This document shows, one piece after another, positions 1 to 12,183 of a stretch of 64,000 nt of DNA. Both the position numbers and the translations under genes were made by a program. The DNA comes from Neostapfia colusana (Eukaryota > Streptophyta > Magnoliopsida > Poales > Poaceae), in assembly GCA_030760725.1 (NCBI GenBank), contig JASWHV010000017.1:9898959-9962958 (forward strand), read 5' to 3'. Within the stretch, counting starts at the first letter, position 1; each line of letters starts with the position of its first letter. The notes beneath the pieces were generated by a model that saw only the letters and a list, made by a program, of their open reading frames with translations, ran no database searches and had not been told where the DNA came from.

Positions 1-3000
1 CGGATGGCCATCTGGGTTAAGATAGGAAGGCTAGGGAAAACTCACAAACTCGGGTCTCGGGCGGCAGGACAGGACCTTGATGGAATACACGTTCAGACGG
101 TGCAACTTGATGGTTTTACATGCGTGGATGGCCATCTGGGTCAAAATTGAGAAAGTTGGGAAAATTAATAAACTCGTTTACCGGGACGGCTCACTGGACC
201 TTGACGGAATACACGTTCGGATGGTGCAATAGGATGGTTTTGCATGCGCGGATGGCCATTTGGGTCAAAATCGAGAAAGTTGGTAAATTTGGTAAAACTC
301 ACAAACTCTATCCCAGGAAGCCGTACGCGACCTTGACGGAATACATGTACGGATGGTGCAACTTGATGGTTTTGCATGTGCAAATGACCATCTAGGTCGT
401 AGACAAAAAGTTGGGAAAACTCACAAACTGGGGCGCTGGGCAGCCTGACGGACCTTTACGGAATACTCCTCCGGACAGTGCAACTTGATAGTTTTGCGTG
501 TGCGGATGGCCATCTGGGTCAAAATCGGGAAAGTAGGAAAAGTCAGTAAAACTCACGAACTCGGGTCTAGGGTGGTTGGATGGGACATTAACAAAATGCA
601 CGTCTGGACGCTGCAACTTAATTGTTTTGCATGCGTGGATGGCCATCTGGGTCAAAATCAGGAAAGTCAGTAAAACAAACTCGAGTCCCGGGAGGCCGGA
701 CAGGGACCTTGATGTAAGTCACGTCCGTTCAGTGCAACTTGATGGTTTCGCTTGCACGGATGGCGATCTGGGTTGAAATTAGGAATGTCAGCCAAACTCA
801 CGAACTCAGGATCTTGACGGAATAAACGTCCCGAAGGTTAGGGAAAACTCACAAACTCGGGTCTCGGGCGGCCGGACAAGACCTTGATGGAATACACGTT
901 TAGACGGTGCAACTTGATTGTTTTACATGCGTGGATGACCATCTGGGTCAAAATTGAGAAAGTTGGGAAAATTAATGAACTCGGTTACCAGGACGGCGGA
1001 CTGGACCTCAACGGAATACACGTTCGGATGGTGCAATAGGATGGTTTTGCATGCGCAGATAGCCATCTGGATCAAAATCGAGAAAGTCGGTAAATTCGGT
1101 AAAACTCACAAACTCTGTCCCGGGAAGCCGGACGCGACCTTGACGGAATACATGGATGGTACAACATGATGGTTTTGCATGTGCGGATAGCTATGTAGGT
1201 CGTAGATAGAAAAGTTGGGAAAACTCACAAACTGGGGCACCGGGCAGCCGGACGGGACCTTTGTGGAATACACCTCCGGACGGTGTAACTTGATGGTTTT
1301 GCGTGTGTGGATGACCATCTGGTCGAAATCGGGAAAGTGGGGAACGTCGGTAAAACTCACGAACTCAGGTCCAGGGTGGTTGGACGGGACATTAACAGAA
1401 TGCACGTGTGGACGCTGCAACTTGATTGTTTTGCATGCGCGGATGGCCATCTGGGTCAAAATTAGGAAAGTCAGTAAAACAAACTCGAGTCCCGGGAGGC
1501 CGGACGGGACCTTAATATAAGTCACGTCCGTTCAGTGCAACATGAAGGTTTCGCATGCACGGATGGTGATCTGGGTTGAAATTAGGAACGTTGTCCAAAC
1601 TCACAAACTCGGGTCCCGGGTGGCCGAACGGGACCTTGACGGAATAAACGTCCTGATGGTGTAACTTGAGTGTTCTGCATGCGCGGATGGCCATCTGGAT
1701 CCAAACTGGGAAAGTCGGTATAACTCTCAAACTCGGGTCTCGGGCGACCGGACGGGGCCTTGACGAAATACACATCCGGATGGTGCAACTTCATGGTTTT
1801 GCATCCGTGGATAGCCACGGGTCGAGATAGGAAGGCTCGGGAAAACTCACAAACTCGGGTTTCGGGCGGCCGGACAGGACCTAGATGGAATACACGTTCG
1901 GTCGGTGCAAATTGATGGTTTTACATGAGTGGATGGCCATCTGGGTCGAAATTGGGAAAGTTGGGAAAATTAATGAACTCGTGTCCCGTGACGGCAGACT
2001 GGACCTTGACGGAATACACGGTCGGAAGGTGCAACAGTATGGTTTTGCATGCGCGGATGGCCATCTGGGTCAAAATAGAGAAAGTCGGTAAATTCGATGA
2101 AACTCACAAACTCTGTCCCGGGAAGCCGTACGCGACCTTGATGGTTTTGCATGTGTGGATGGCCATCTAGGTCATAGACAGAAAAGTTGGGAAAACTCAC
2201 AAACTGGGGCAACGGGCAGCCGGACGGGACCTTTACGGAATACATCTCCGGACGGTGCAACTTGATGGTTTTGCGTGTGCGGATGGCCATCTGGGTCGCA
2301 ATCGGGAAAGTGGGGAAAGTCAGTAAAACTCAAGAACTCGGGTCTAGGGTGGTCGGACGGGACATTAACAAAATACACGTATGGACACTGTAACTTGATT
2401 GTTTTGCATGCACGGATGGCCATCTGGGTCAAAATCAGAAAAGTCAGTAAAACAAACTCGAGTCCCAGGAGGCCGGACGAGGACCTTGATGTAAGTCACG
2501 TCCGTTCAGTGCAACTTGATAGTTTCGCATGCACGGATGACGATCTGAGTTTAAATTAGGAACGTCGGCCAAACTCACAAACTCGGATAACGGATGGCCG
2601 AACAGGACCTTGATGGAATAAACGTCCGGATGGTGTAACTTGAGTGTTTTGTATGCGCGGATGGCCTTCTGTATCCAAACCGGGAAAGTCGGTATAAGTC
2701 TCAAACTCAGGTCTCGGGCGGCCGGACGTGGCCTTGATGAAATACACATCCGGACGGTGCAACTTCATGGTATTGCATCCGCGGATGGCCATTTGGGTCG
2801 AGATAGGAAGGCTAGGGAAAACTCACAAACTCAGGTCTCCTCCGGCCGGACAGGACCTAGATGGAATACACGTTCGAATGGTGCAACTTGATTATTTTAC
2901 ATGCGTGGATGGCCATCTGGGTCGAAATTAAGAAAGTTGGGAAAATTAATGAACTCAGTTCCTGGGACGGCGAACTGAACCTTGACGGAATACACGTTCG

Positions 3001-6000
3001 CATGGTGCAACAGGATGGTTTTGCATGCCCGGATTGCCATCTGGGTCAAAATCGAGAAAGTCGGTAAAACTCACAAACTCTGTCCCGGGAAGCCGGAAGC
3101 GACCTTGACAGAATACATGTCCGGATGGTACAACTTGATGATTTTGCATGTGCCGATGTCCATCCAGGTCGTAGATAGAAAAGTTGGGAAAACTCACAAA
3201 CTGGGCCGCCGGGCAGCCATACGGGACCTTTACGAAATACACCTCCAGACGGTGCAACTTGATGGTTTTGCGTGTGCGGATGGCCATCTTGGTCGAAATC
3301 AGGGAAGTGGGGAAAGTCAGTAAAACTCACGAACTCAGGTCCAGAGTGGTTGGACGGGACATTAACAGAATGCACATGTGGACGCTGCAACTTGATTGTT
3401 TTGCATGCACGAATGGCCATCTGGGTTAAAATCAGTAAAGTCAGTAAAACAAACTCGAGTCCCGGGAGGCCGGACGGGACATTGATGTAAGTCACGTCCG
3501 TTCAGTGCAACTTGATAGTTTCACATGCACGGATGGTGATCTGGGTTGAAATTAGGAACTTCGGCCACACTGACGAACTCAGGTCCCAGGTGGCCGAATG
3601 ATACCTTGACGGAATAAACATCCGGATGGTGTAACTTGAGTATTTTGTATGCGCGGATGGCCATCTGGATCAAAACCGGGAAAGTCGGTATAACTCCAAA
3701 ACTCGGCTCTCGGGCGACCGGACGGGCCCTTGACGAAATACACATCCGGACGGTGCAACTTCATGGTTTTGCATCCGAGGATGGCCATCTGGGTCGAGAT
3801 AGGAAGGCTCGGGAAAACTCACAAACTCAGGTCTCGGGCGGCCGGACAGGACCTAGATGGAATACACGTTCAGACGGTGCAACTTGATGGTTTTACATGC
3901 GCGGATGGCCATCTGGATCGAAACTGGGAAAGTTGGGAAAATTAATAAACTCAGATCCTGGGACAGCAGACTAGACCTTGACGGAATACACGTTTGGATG
4001 GTGCAACAGGATGGTTTTGCATGCGCGGATGACCATCTGGGTTAAAATCGAGAAAGTCGGTAAATTCGGTAAAACTCACAAACTCTGTCCTAGGAATCCG
4101 CACGCGACCTTGACGCAATACATGTCCGGATGGTGCAACTTGATGGTTTTGCATATGTGGATGGCCATCTAGGTCGTAGACAGAAAAGTCGGGAAAACTC
4201 ACAAACTGGGGCGCCGGGCAGCCGGAAGGGACCTTTAAGAAATACACCTCCGGACGGTGCAACTTGATAGTTTTGCGTGTGAGGATGGCCATCTGGGTCA
4301 AAATCGGGAAAATGGGGAATGTCAGTAAAACTCACGAACTCGGGTCCAGGGTGGTTGGACGGTACATTAACAAAATGCACGTCTGGAAGCTGCAACTTGA
4401 TTGTTTTGCAAGCGCGGATGGTCATCTGGATCAAAATCAGGAAAGTCAGTAAAACAAACTCGAGTTCCGGGAGGCCGGACGGAGACCTTGATGTGAGTCA
4501 CGAGCGTTCAGTGCAACTTGATGGTTTCGCATGCACGGATGGCGATCTCGGTTGAAACTAGGAACGTCGGCCCAACTCAGGAACTCAGGTCCCGGGTAGT
4601 CGAACGGGACCTTGACGGAATAAAAGTCCGAATGGTGTAACTTGAGTGTTTTGCATGCGCGGATGGCCATGTGGATCCAAACCGGGAAATTCGGTATAAC
4701 TCTCAAACTTGGGTCTCGGGCGGCCGGACAGGGCCTTGATGAAATACACATCCGAACGGTGCAACTTCATGGTTTTTCATCCGCGGGTGGTGATCTGGGT
4801 CGAGATAGGAAGGCTCGGGAAAACTCACAAACTCGGGTCTCGGGCGGCCGGACAGGACCTAGATGGAATACACGTTCGGACGGTGCAACTTGATGGTTTT
4901 ACATGCGCGGATGGCCATCTGGGTCAAAATTGTGAAAGTTGGGAAAATTAATGAACTCGGGTGGCGGGACGACAGACTGGACCTTGACGGAATACACATT
5001 TGGATGGTGCAACAGGATGGTTTTGCATGCGCGGATGGCCATCTGGGTCAAAATCGAGAAAGTTGGTAAATTCAGTAAAACTCACAAACTTTGTCCCGGG
5101 AAGCCGGACGCGACCTTGATGGAATACATGTCCGGATAGTGCAACTTGATGGTTTTGCATGTGCGGATGGCCATCTAGGTCGTAGACAGAAAGTTGGGAA
5201 AACTCACAAACTGGAGTGCCGGGCAGCCGGACGGGACCTTTACGAAATACACCTCCAGACGGTGCAACTTGATGGTTTTGCGTGTGCGGATGGCCATCTG
5301 TGCCGAAATCGGGAAAGTGGGGAAAGTCAGTAAAACTCACGAACTCAGGTCCAGGGTGGTTGGACGGGACATTAACAGAATGCATGTGTGGACGCTGCAA
5401 CTTGATTGTTTTGCATGCGCGGATGGCCATCTAAGTCAAAATCAGAAAAGTCAGTAAAATAAACTCGAGTCCCGGGAGGTCGGACAGGACCTTGATGTAA
5501 GTCACGTCCGTTCAGTGCAACTTGATAGTTTCGCATGCACGGATGGCGATCTGGGTTGAAATTAGGAACATCGGCCAAACTCACGAACTCGGGTCCCAGG
5601 TGGCCGAACGATACCTTGACGGAATAAACGTCCGAATGGTGTAACTTGAGTGTTTTGTATGCGCGGATGGCCTTCTGGATCCAAACCGGGAAAATCGGTA
5701 TATCTCTCAAACTCGGGTCTCGGGTGGCCGGACGGGGCGTTGACGAAATACACATCCGGATGGTGCAACTTCATGGTTTTGCATCCGAGGATGGCCATCT
5801 GGGTCGAGATAGGAAGGCTCGGGAAACCTCACAAACTCGGGTCTCGGGCAGCCGAACAGGACCTAGATGGAATATACGTTCAGACGGTGCAACTTGATGG
5901 TTTTACAAGCGCGGATGGCCATCTCGGTCGAAACTGGGAAAGGTTGGAAAATTAATGAACTCGGGTCCCAGGACAGCAGACTAGACCTTGATGGAATACA

Positions 6001-6140
6001 CGTTTCGATGGTGCAACAGGATGGTTTTGCATGCGCGGATGGCCATCTAGGTCAAAATCGAGAAAGTCTGTAAATTCGGTAAAACTGACAAACTCTGTCC
6101 CGGGAAGCTGGACGCGACCTTGATGCAATACATGTCCGGA
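1..6140. repeat. Satellite array S1: eight-monomer higher-order repeat
   Basis: Head-to-tail monomers of about 120-134 bp, each with a version of the core TGGATGGCCATCTGGGTC. Eight monomer types alternate in fixed order. Diagnostic starts include GATAGGAAGGCT (m1), AAAATTAATGAACTC (m2), AAATTCGGTAAAACTC (m3) and AGTAAAACAAACTCGAG (m6). The m1 landmark GAAGGCT recurs near 26, 834 (variant), 1831, 2807, 3803, 4809 and 5813, so the HOR period is about 976-1006 bp, apart from one shortened copy. One full HOR measured in block S2 gives monomer lengths of 124, 124, 131, 125, 134, 120, 124 and 123 bp (sum 1005). Long open frames in all six phases here are by-products of the repeat and are not genes. 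The right end breaks inside an m3 monomer where element L1 begins. Confidence 0.95.
781..840. other. HOR deletion junction (m7 fused to m1)
   Basis: An m7 monomer starts at 781 but has lost an internal ~20 bp and then runs, at about 832, straight into the body of an m1 monomer (GAAGGTTAGGG). The rest of m7 and all of m8 are missing. This shortens one HOR copy to about 808 bp (26 to 834). It fits unequal exchange or replication slippage within the array. Confidence 0.8.
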
Positions 6141-6318
6141 TGGTGAGAGGGCCCCGGACGACCCGCTCCGTCACGGGGACGGGGCACCTCGCCCGGGAAT
6201 CGCATTGGGTGGTGTCGTGTTATGCGGCACCCAACAGCACACATATAAGGAACAGTGTATTACATAAATCAAAAGCGGAAGATTACAATTGTTCTTTATA
6301 AATACTTTACATAAAATA

Positions 6319-8373
6319 GCTACAGCGGAAGTCTAAAACAGCTCACGTTGAATAACTAGAAAGCACTCGAGAAGAGGTCCAGCTCGCGGACTCCTTTTGC
6401 TAGCAACACGAAGACATGACAGCGGCTAGGTCTTCCCGGTGTTACCCGACTCGGAAGTTTCCGAGTCTCACTGGACAACCTTCTTTATAAGCGTCGTTTT
6501 AACCTGCGAAACCACTCATATATGTAAGAGCGAGCACAAAGGCACAACAAGACTTAACCGTCTCTCCTAAAGCAGGAAACTATTCATGGAAGTAACTTAA
6601 GACCTAAACATATAAGTTGCAAAAGACTCGCCTACGAGTTTATTCTTAACTTTCAGATTTTAGCCATAATAGTGGTGACCTTGCGCCCAGCAACATTGGA
6701 ACTCCAAAATCAAACAAGAAATGCTTCATTCCAATGTCACTTGTCCCAAGGTGGAAATTAACTTTAGTTAGCTCTATCTCTACTTCAAACAAGGTTTTCA
6801 TGCAATTTATAATAATCATAGCAGCACTTAAACTTAGCAAACTATTTCCACACAACTTGATTACTATGTCACAACACAGGGAGCAAGCGGTAATCAATAA
6901 CCATGATGGGCGGTGATTCGAATCAAACACTACCCGGATAACTCGACACATACGCCCGCCTCTGAAGACCCAAATCTGGCGTCCTTCATTACGTCGTATG
7001 TGGCAACCTTTCACAGGACACTAGACTGTAGAACCGGTCGCGCCGTCTCGGGCTCATAGGTCTAACGAGACGATGTGGTATGCCTCTACAATCCAGTGAA
7101 GCTGGTACATCGGTTTCCTGGTTCCCATATATCAGTAAGCATTCGGTACACAACTCAATACCTGCTCCTAGGTGCCACACACGCATCGGTTCTTAACCGA
7201 CACAGACAGAGCTACTTGACCAAGACCTCATCTTGTCGCTGCCTAACCAGCCTGCCCGGTCTCATCTTTTAGAAATGTAAACTTTAGTTTGCCTCATTTC
7301 GGACTAAACCCGTGTACTCCCTTCTATAACTTGCGAGTAGATTCCAGCTACAACGGAAGTCTAAAACAGCTCACGTTGAATAACTAGAAAGCACTCGAGA
7401 AGAGGTCCAGCCCGCGGACTCCTTTCGCTAGCAACACGAAGACATGGCAGCGGCTAGGTCTTCCCGGTGTTACCCGACTCGGAAGTTTCTGAGTCTCACT
7501 GGACAACCTTCTTTATAAGCGTCGTTTTAACTTGCAAAACCACTCATATATGTAAGAGTGAGTACAAAGGCTCAGCAACACTTAACCGTCTCTCCTAAAG
7601 CAGAAACGTCTACATGGAAGTAACTTAAGACCTAAACATATAAGTTGCAAAAGACTCGCCTACGAGATTATTCTTAACTTTCAGATTTTAGCCATAATAG
7701 TGGTGACCTTGCGCCCAGCAATGTTGGAACTCCACAATCAAACGAGAAGTATTTCATTCCAATATCACTTGTCCCAAGGTGAAATTAACTTTAGTTAGCT
7801 CTATCTCTACTTCAAACAATGTTTTCATGTAATTTATAATAATCATAGCAGCACTTAAACTTAACAAACTATTTTCACACAACTTGATTACTACGTCACA
7901 ACACATGGAGCAAGCGGTAATTAATAACCGTGATGGACGGTGATTCAAATCAAACACTACCCAGATAACTCGACACATACGCCCGCCTCTGAAGACCCAA
8001 ATCTGGCGTCCTTCATTACGTCGTATGTGGCAACCTTTCGCAGAACACTAGACTGTAGAACCGGTCGCGCCATCTCGGGCTCATAGGTCTAACGAGACGA
8101 TGTGATATGCCTCTACAATCCAGTGAACCTGGTACATCGGTTTCCTGGTTCTCATATATTAGTAAGCATCCGGTACACAACTCAATACCTGCTCCTGGGT
8201 GCCACACACGCATCGGTTCTTAACCGACACAGGCAGAGCTACTCGACCAGACCTCTTCTTGTCGCTGCCTAACCATCCTGCCCGGTCTCATGTTTTAGAA
8301 ATGTAAACTTTAGTTTGCCTCATTTCCGACTACACCCGTGTACTCCCTTCTGTAACTCGCGAGTAGATTCCAA
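6319..8373. repeat. 1.03 kb direct tandem duplication inside the L1 LTR
   Basis: The segment starting GCTACAGCGGAAGTCTAAAA at 6319 is repeated from 7347 (GCTACAACGGAAGTC), giving two adjacent units of about 1027 bp (6319-7346 and 7347-8373). The copies share long identical stretches but differ by scattered substitutions and small indels, so the duplication is not very recent. Short minus-strand ORFs at 6646-7014 and 7754-7978 are copies of each other and reflect only this duplication. L2 contains this region once. Confidence 0.9.
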
Positions 8374-10174
8374 CTACTCGACTTCTACCGGGGGTCCTAA
8401 GCTATTTAGCACGGCATTATTCTACAGCGGTGACCCTTTCTACCCTTAAATCCAGGGTTCATTTCGTCATGCATTTGGAGTGTAAAACATCCTTGACCTA
8501 ATGCACATACAAACTTAGACCCATAGTAGTGAACAAAGGGAAAAAACTTTAAAAACAATTTAAGTGCAAAGCAGGGCTTGCCTTGGTTTTGCAGGTGACT
8601 AAAGTCAGATAATGTGATGTTAGTTGCTGATGACTTGAAGCTCAATCCCTGTCTTCTTGCTTCTTGATCCAAGCTTAATTTTTCCTTCTTCACTTTCCAC
8701 GTTTAATCACTACACGTTATGATATGTATACATGTTTAATTATAAACCTTTGTTAACAAGTTCTAAAGACAAGTTTAAAAATGGAAATTTGTTTAAGAAT
8801 TTAAAATGACACTGGTGCTAGTGGTTTGAGTTTAGGTTAGCACTATGCTCAAGTGAGATGGGTGTTTCCTCACTTGTGGGTTGATTTTCTAATGGGGTTG
8901 AACAGAACAGTACTGATCCAGGGCTCCAATGGAGCTGGAAATTTTCTTGTGAGTTCCTTGTCACCAAAAAGTCATCTGGACCAAAATTTGGAATATTTCA
9001 ATGAGTAGATCACTCATAAAAATTCCCTAAGCATTTAGACAAAATGAAATTAATTCGGAATAAATTTGAACTTTCATGCAAATTCAAGTGAACTACAATT
9101 TCTTACATAGCTCAGAGAGCATGCATGAATTTTCCTAGGATTTTTGGAGCTAAGGAATGCCCAGAACTGAATTTCCAAGATTTGGAAATTCTCTGAAAAT
9201 GTTTGTGTATTCATTTGAATACAGAAACTTGAAATCAGAATTACTGTAACTAACTCAACTCCAAATGAGCTGAAACTTTTACAGGAGTCTCCTAACGTCC
9301 TAAAGAATATTCTGATAAAATTTGAGGATTTTTGGATGAACCAAATTCTCTCTAAAATTCTTTTGCTGAAAAGTTTTAAAGAATTTTCTATTGGTTTTCA
9401 TGCAAATTGGGTTGAGTATTTGGATAGAGTTTTTCATCCTGAATCCAACCCAATTTGAATAACTAAATTTGGAGCTTTCTAGAAAAAGTTATGCCCTTCC
9501 AAAGTTTGAATCAAATCTGTTATTTGAATAAACCGGGGAAATGTTTAAACTCTGACCGTGGGCCCATCGCACATGTGTCAGCTGCGGAAACCAAGCCACA
9601 CGGGCCACATAACCTTTCCCGCGCAGCCACACTGGATCCCGGGGTCACAGCGGATCAGCGATTTAAAATCTTGTCACTGACATGCGGGACCCCCGGTCAT
9701 CTTCAACCTCCGGCTGCCCGCGCCCGCGCGCCGCCGGGCTCACCGGAGATCTTGCTGGGAGGAGGTTCCGGCCCTCGGAACTTGTTGATTTTCGCCGCCC
9801 CTGCATATTTCCGTGCGAGGAACACGTTGCCGGTCTCATCTCAGATCGAGCATGGCCGGAACCCTAGGCGCGACGGCGACAGTGGCTGCGGCAACTCCGG
9901 CGACGTCGCTAGGGCGCGGTGCTACACAAAACACTGCGCCGTTTGCTCCTAAAGCATCAGTGAGTCGTGGGCATGCTTTACATGGACTTGGTTTGGATCG
10001 GAAACGGCTCGAAATAGGTCCCCACCGTGCGCCCGAGGTGGATTTTCCGACAGTAGTGAAAAACATGGTGTTCTACGGGTAGGGTTGATGAAAACAAGCA
10101 CCGGTTGGACGAGGAGGACCGCCGGAGTCTACAGAACATGCCCGTAGATCATAACTGGAAACGACTAACTATAG

Positions 10175-11110
10175 TGATGAACCCAACGGGTACGGGGGAC
10201 GCCCTATCTTTCGATGAGAGATGTTGGTAATGAACGAATTTGGTGGAGGCCGACGTTGGCTGCCCGACTACCACAACCAGAATGGTGTGGCGCCTTGAGC
10301 GACAGTTACACCGTCTCCTGATAACTACGATTTGGGTGGAGGTCGACGTTGTGCTACCCGACTACAACAACCACAAGGATGCTGCGCCTTAGTGATAGTT
10401 ACACCGGCTCCTGTTGTTGCTGTACTTGCCGTGCCAAGAACAGCCTTTAACATGCAAGCAATTGAAGAACAAGCAAGAACAAGATAACAAGCAAACACTC
10501 ACGGGTGTGAAAAAGTTGGGGTTCTGATTCAAGTAATCGGAAGGTCTCGTCGACACTTGCGTTACAAGGAAGTAGCAATGGCTAAACTTACAGAAAACAA
10601 AACCCGCCCTGTCAAGGAGCTCTTGGACTACTTAAATAGGGGAGGGAAGAGGGAAATTCGTCCAGCAACAAAGGTAGGACGTGATCTCCCTTATTCCCTT
10701 CCTTTTTCTGTGATAGACTACCATTTAATAGGGAAAGAAAGAGGGAAACCCATCCAGCAGCAAGGCAGGATATGATTTCCTCTATTTCTTTCCTTATTAT
10801 AGCACATCTATCTTTAAATGGGGGAAGAAAGAGGGAATTTCGTCCAGCAGCAAAGTTGGACGAGATTTCCCTTATTCCTTTCCTTATTTGTCTAAATCTC
10901 TCTTTATTACATGACCCCAGCCTCAAGATTTCCCCTCGGATGGAGCAGCCTTTATTGCATTAATTCCTCCATCTCTCCTAGCTGGATCAATTCCCAAGCA
11001 CCTGATAATTAAGTTGACGTGCACGAGCGCGTGTCATTGGACCTTGATTAGCTGAGAGTGGTGAATAGGCTGGTGTTGTGGTTGTATCAATGGTAGCGAT
11101 GTCCGCATCA
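10175..11110 (-). mobile_element. N1: solo LTR (TGAT...ATCA family) nested in L1
   Basis: A 936 bp insertion with termini TGATGAACCC and GTCCGCATCA. It is flanked by TATAG (10170-10174) and TATAC (11111-11115), a 5 bp target duplication with one mismatch. It is an inverted copy of N2 at 52659-53678. Relative to N2 it lacks about 84 bp, between two CACCT direct repeats. It contains three imperfect ~75-80 bp internal repeats built around a GGAAATTCGTCCAGCAGCAA-like core, which explains the small ORF at 10557-10775. Sense is taken as minus, by comparison with N2, where the plus strand carries a polyprotein tail. Confidence 0.88.
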
Positions 11111-12183
11111 TATACGAGGCTAATTTTCGGATTTTGGCGCGGCGGTCCGAAGAACCCACCGGTGAGAAAACACCAAATTCCAGCCGGCTACGCCCACGAG
11201 ATAGCACCAAATTGGAGGGACAGCACGAGGGATGATTACTGACCTTCACCGGGGCTTAGTTGCTCGTGAAACACAGCAAGGGCTTGCTGTGGTGTCGAGG
11301 CGTCTAGGTCCGTTTTCCGGCAAGAAATGCGCTGGGCGACTTGTTATCGACCACGACACGTCGGGGAAATGATCCAGGAAGCTCGAGGGGGCGCGGGCAA
11401 CGCTTCCTGTGCTCTCGGCCAGGCGTCAAAACTCGGGTCGCGCCGTGGCAACAAGGCGGGACGCCGGAGCTCGGTGCGGCAGAAACTGTCGCGGGACTCG
11501 GTGCAACGAAGAGAGAAAGGACCGGGAGTGTTTATCCACTAAGAGGGGGTGCACCCGATGATCTTTTCTCCACTCGGCGCCCTGATCGTGAGACAGCGGG
11601 ACGTCGGTCTGCCGAGCAGCTCGGTGGCGCGCGTACTGAACTCAGTCGGTTCGAGTAAGTCTGATCAGAGAACAGATATTTCTGTGCTAAGTTTCATCCT
11701 CTCAATGACAATTAGGTCCCACAGCTCCTCTCTTCCAAAAGATCTCCAAATTTGGCACCATGCAAACTTAAATCCTGAAGATCTCAGATTCAAAAGTCAT
11801 TTGGCCGTTGGACAAGTTTTGCCTCAGTTTCAAACTTGAATTCAAATTTCGGTGAAATTTACAAGTCCTTTTGATATACATATCAAAGCACCTCCAAATT
11901 TGCTCAAAATTTGCCTTCCTCATAATTTGGACCTGAAGAATTCAAATATGCCATCTGATTTTTGAGTTGGCCACTGCAAATACAACTTCTTAAACAACAG
12001 TTTGAATTTCCCCTTTTAGAAATGCCCTTCTTCCTTTTGAAGTGACCCTCTTAGTTCAAACTGAATTCAAAGTTTTATTGCACATGCCCACACTTTCATG
12101 AGTAAAAAAAATTTTGCAAGTCCCATTTCTTGTATTTAAACTCAACTTTATTCATAGCTCAAGTTCTCCATTTACAAGTTTTG

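Larger units (their letters stand above)
6141..12176 (-). mobile_element. L1: Tekay-like Ty3/gypsy LTR (probably solo), minus strand
   Basis: Non-coding sequence interrupting the satellite. On the minus strand it begins TGTAAATGGAG at 12176 and ends near 6141 in ..CA. It is related to the L2 LTR: both share a poly-A-signal-like block near the left end, the CATCGGTTTCCTGGTTC block (7108 here, about 16990 in L2) and the GCGAGTAG-TTCCAACTACTC block (8361 here, about 17205 in L2). After removing nested N1 and one tandem duplicate, about 4.1 kb remains, close to the 3.9 kb L2 LTR. No PBS, polypurine tract or coding domain lies next to it, so a solo LTR is the simplest reading. Flanking satellite is m3 on the left and m1 on the right, and no clean 5 bp target duplication was found, so an edge may be deleted. 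Small ORFs inside it (for example 9491-9952) have no recognisable domain. Confidence 0.7.

Noticed and set aside
1..6140. Many open frames of 60-160 codons on both strands in the satellite, with repeating peptide motifs
   Set aside because: They occur in all phases, follow the monomer period and lack any domain. They result from few stops in a GC-balanced repeat.
9491..9952. 153-codon plus-strand ORF in L1
   Set aside because: No recognisable domain, GC-rich LTR sequence, antisense to the element and not shared intact with L2.
10557..10963. Paired small ORFs (10557-10775; 53077-53274) conserved at two sites
   Set aside because: The similarity is explained by N1 and N2 being copies of one LTR. 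The peptides arise from internal ~80 bp repeats, and no gene-like constraint can be shown.
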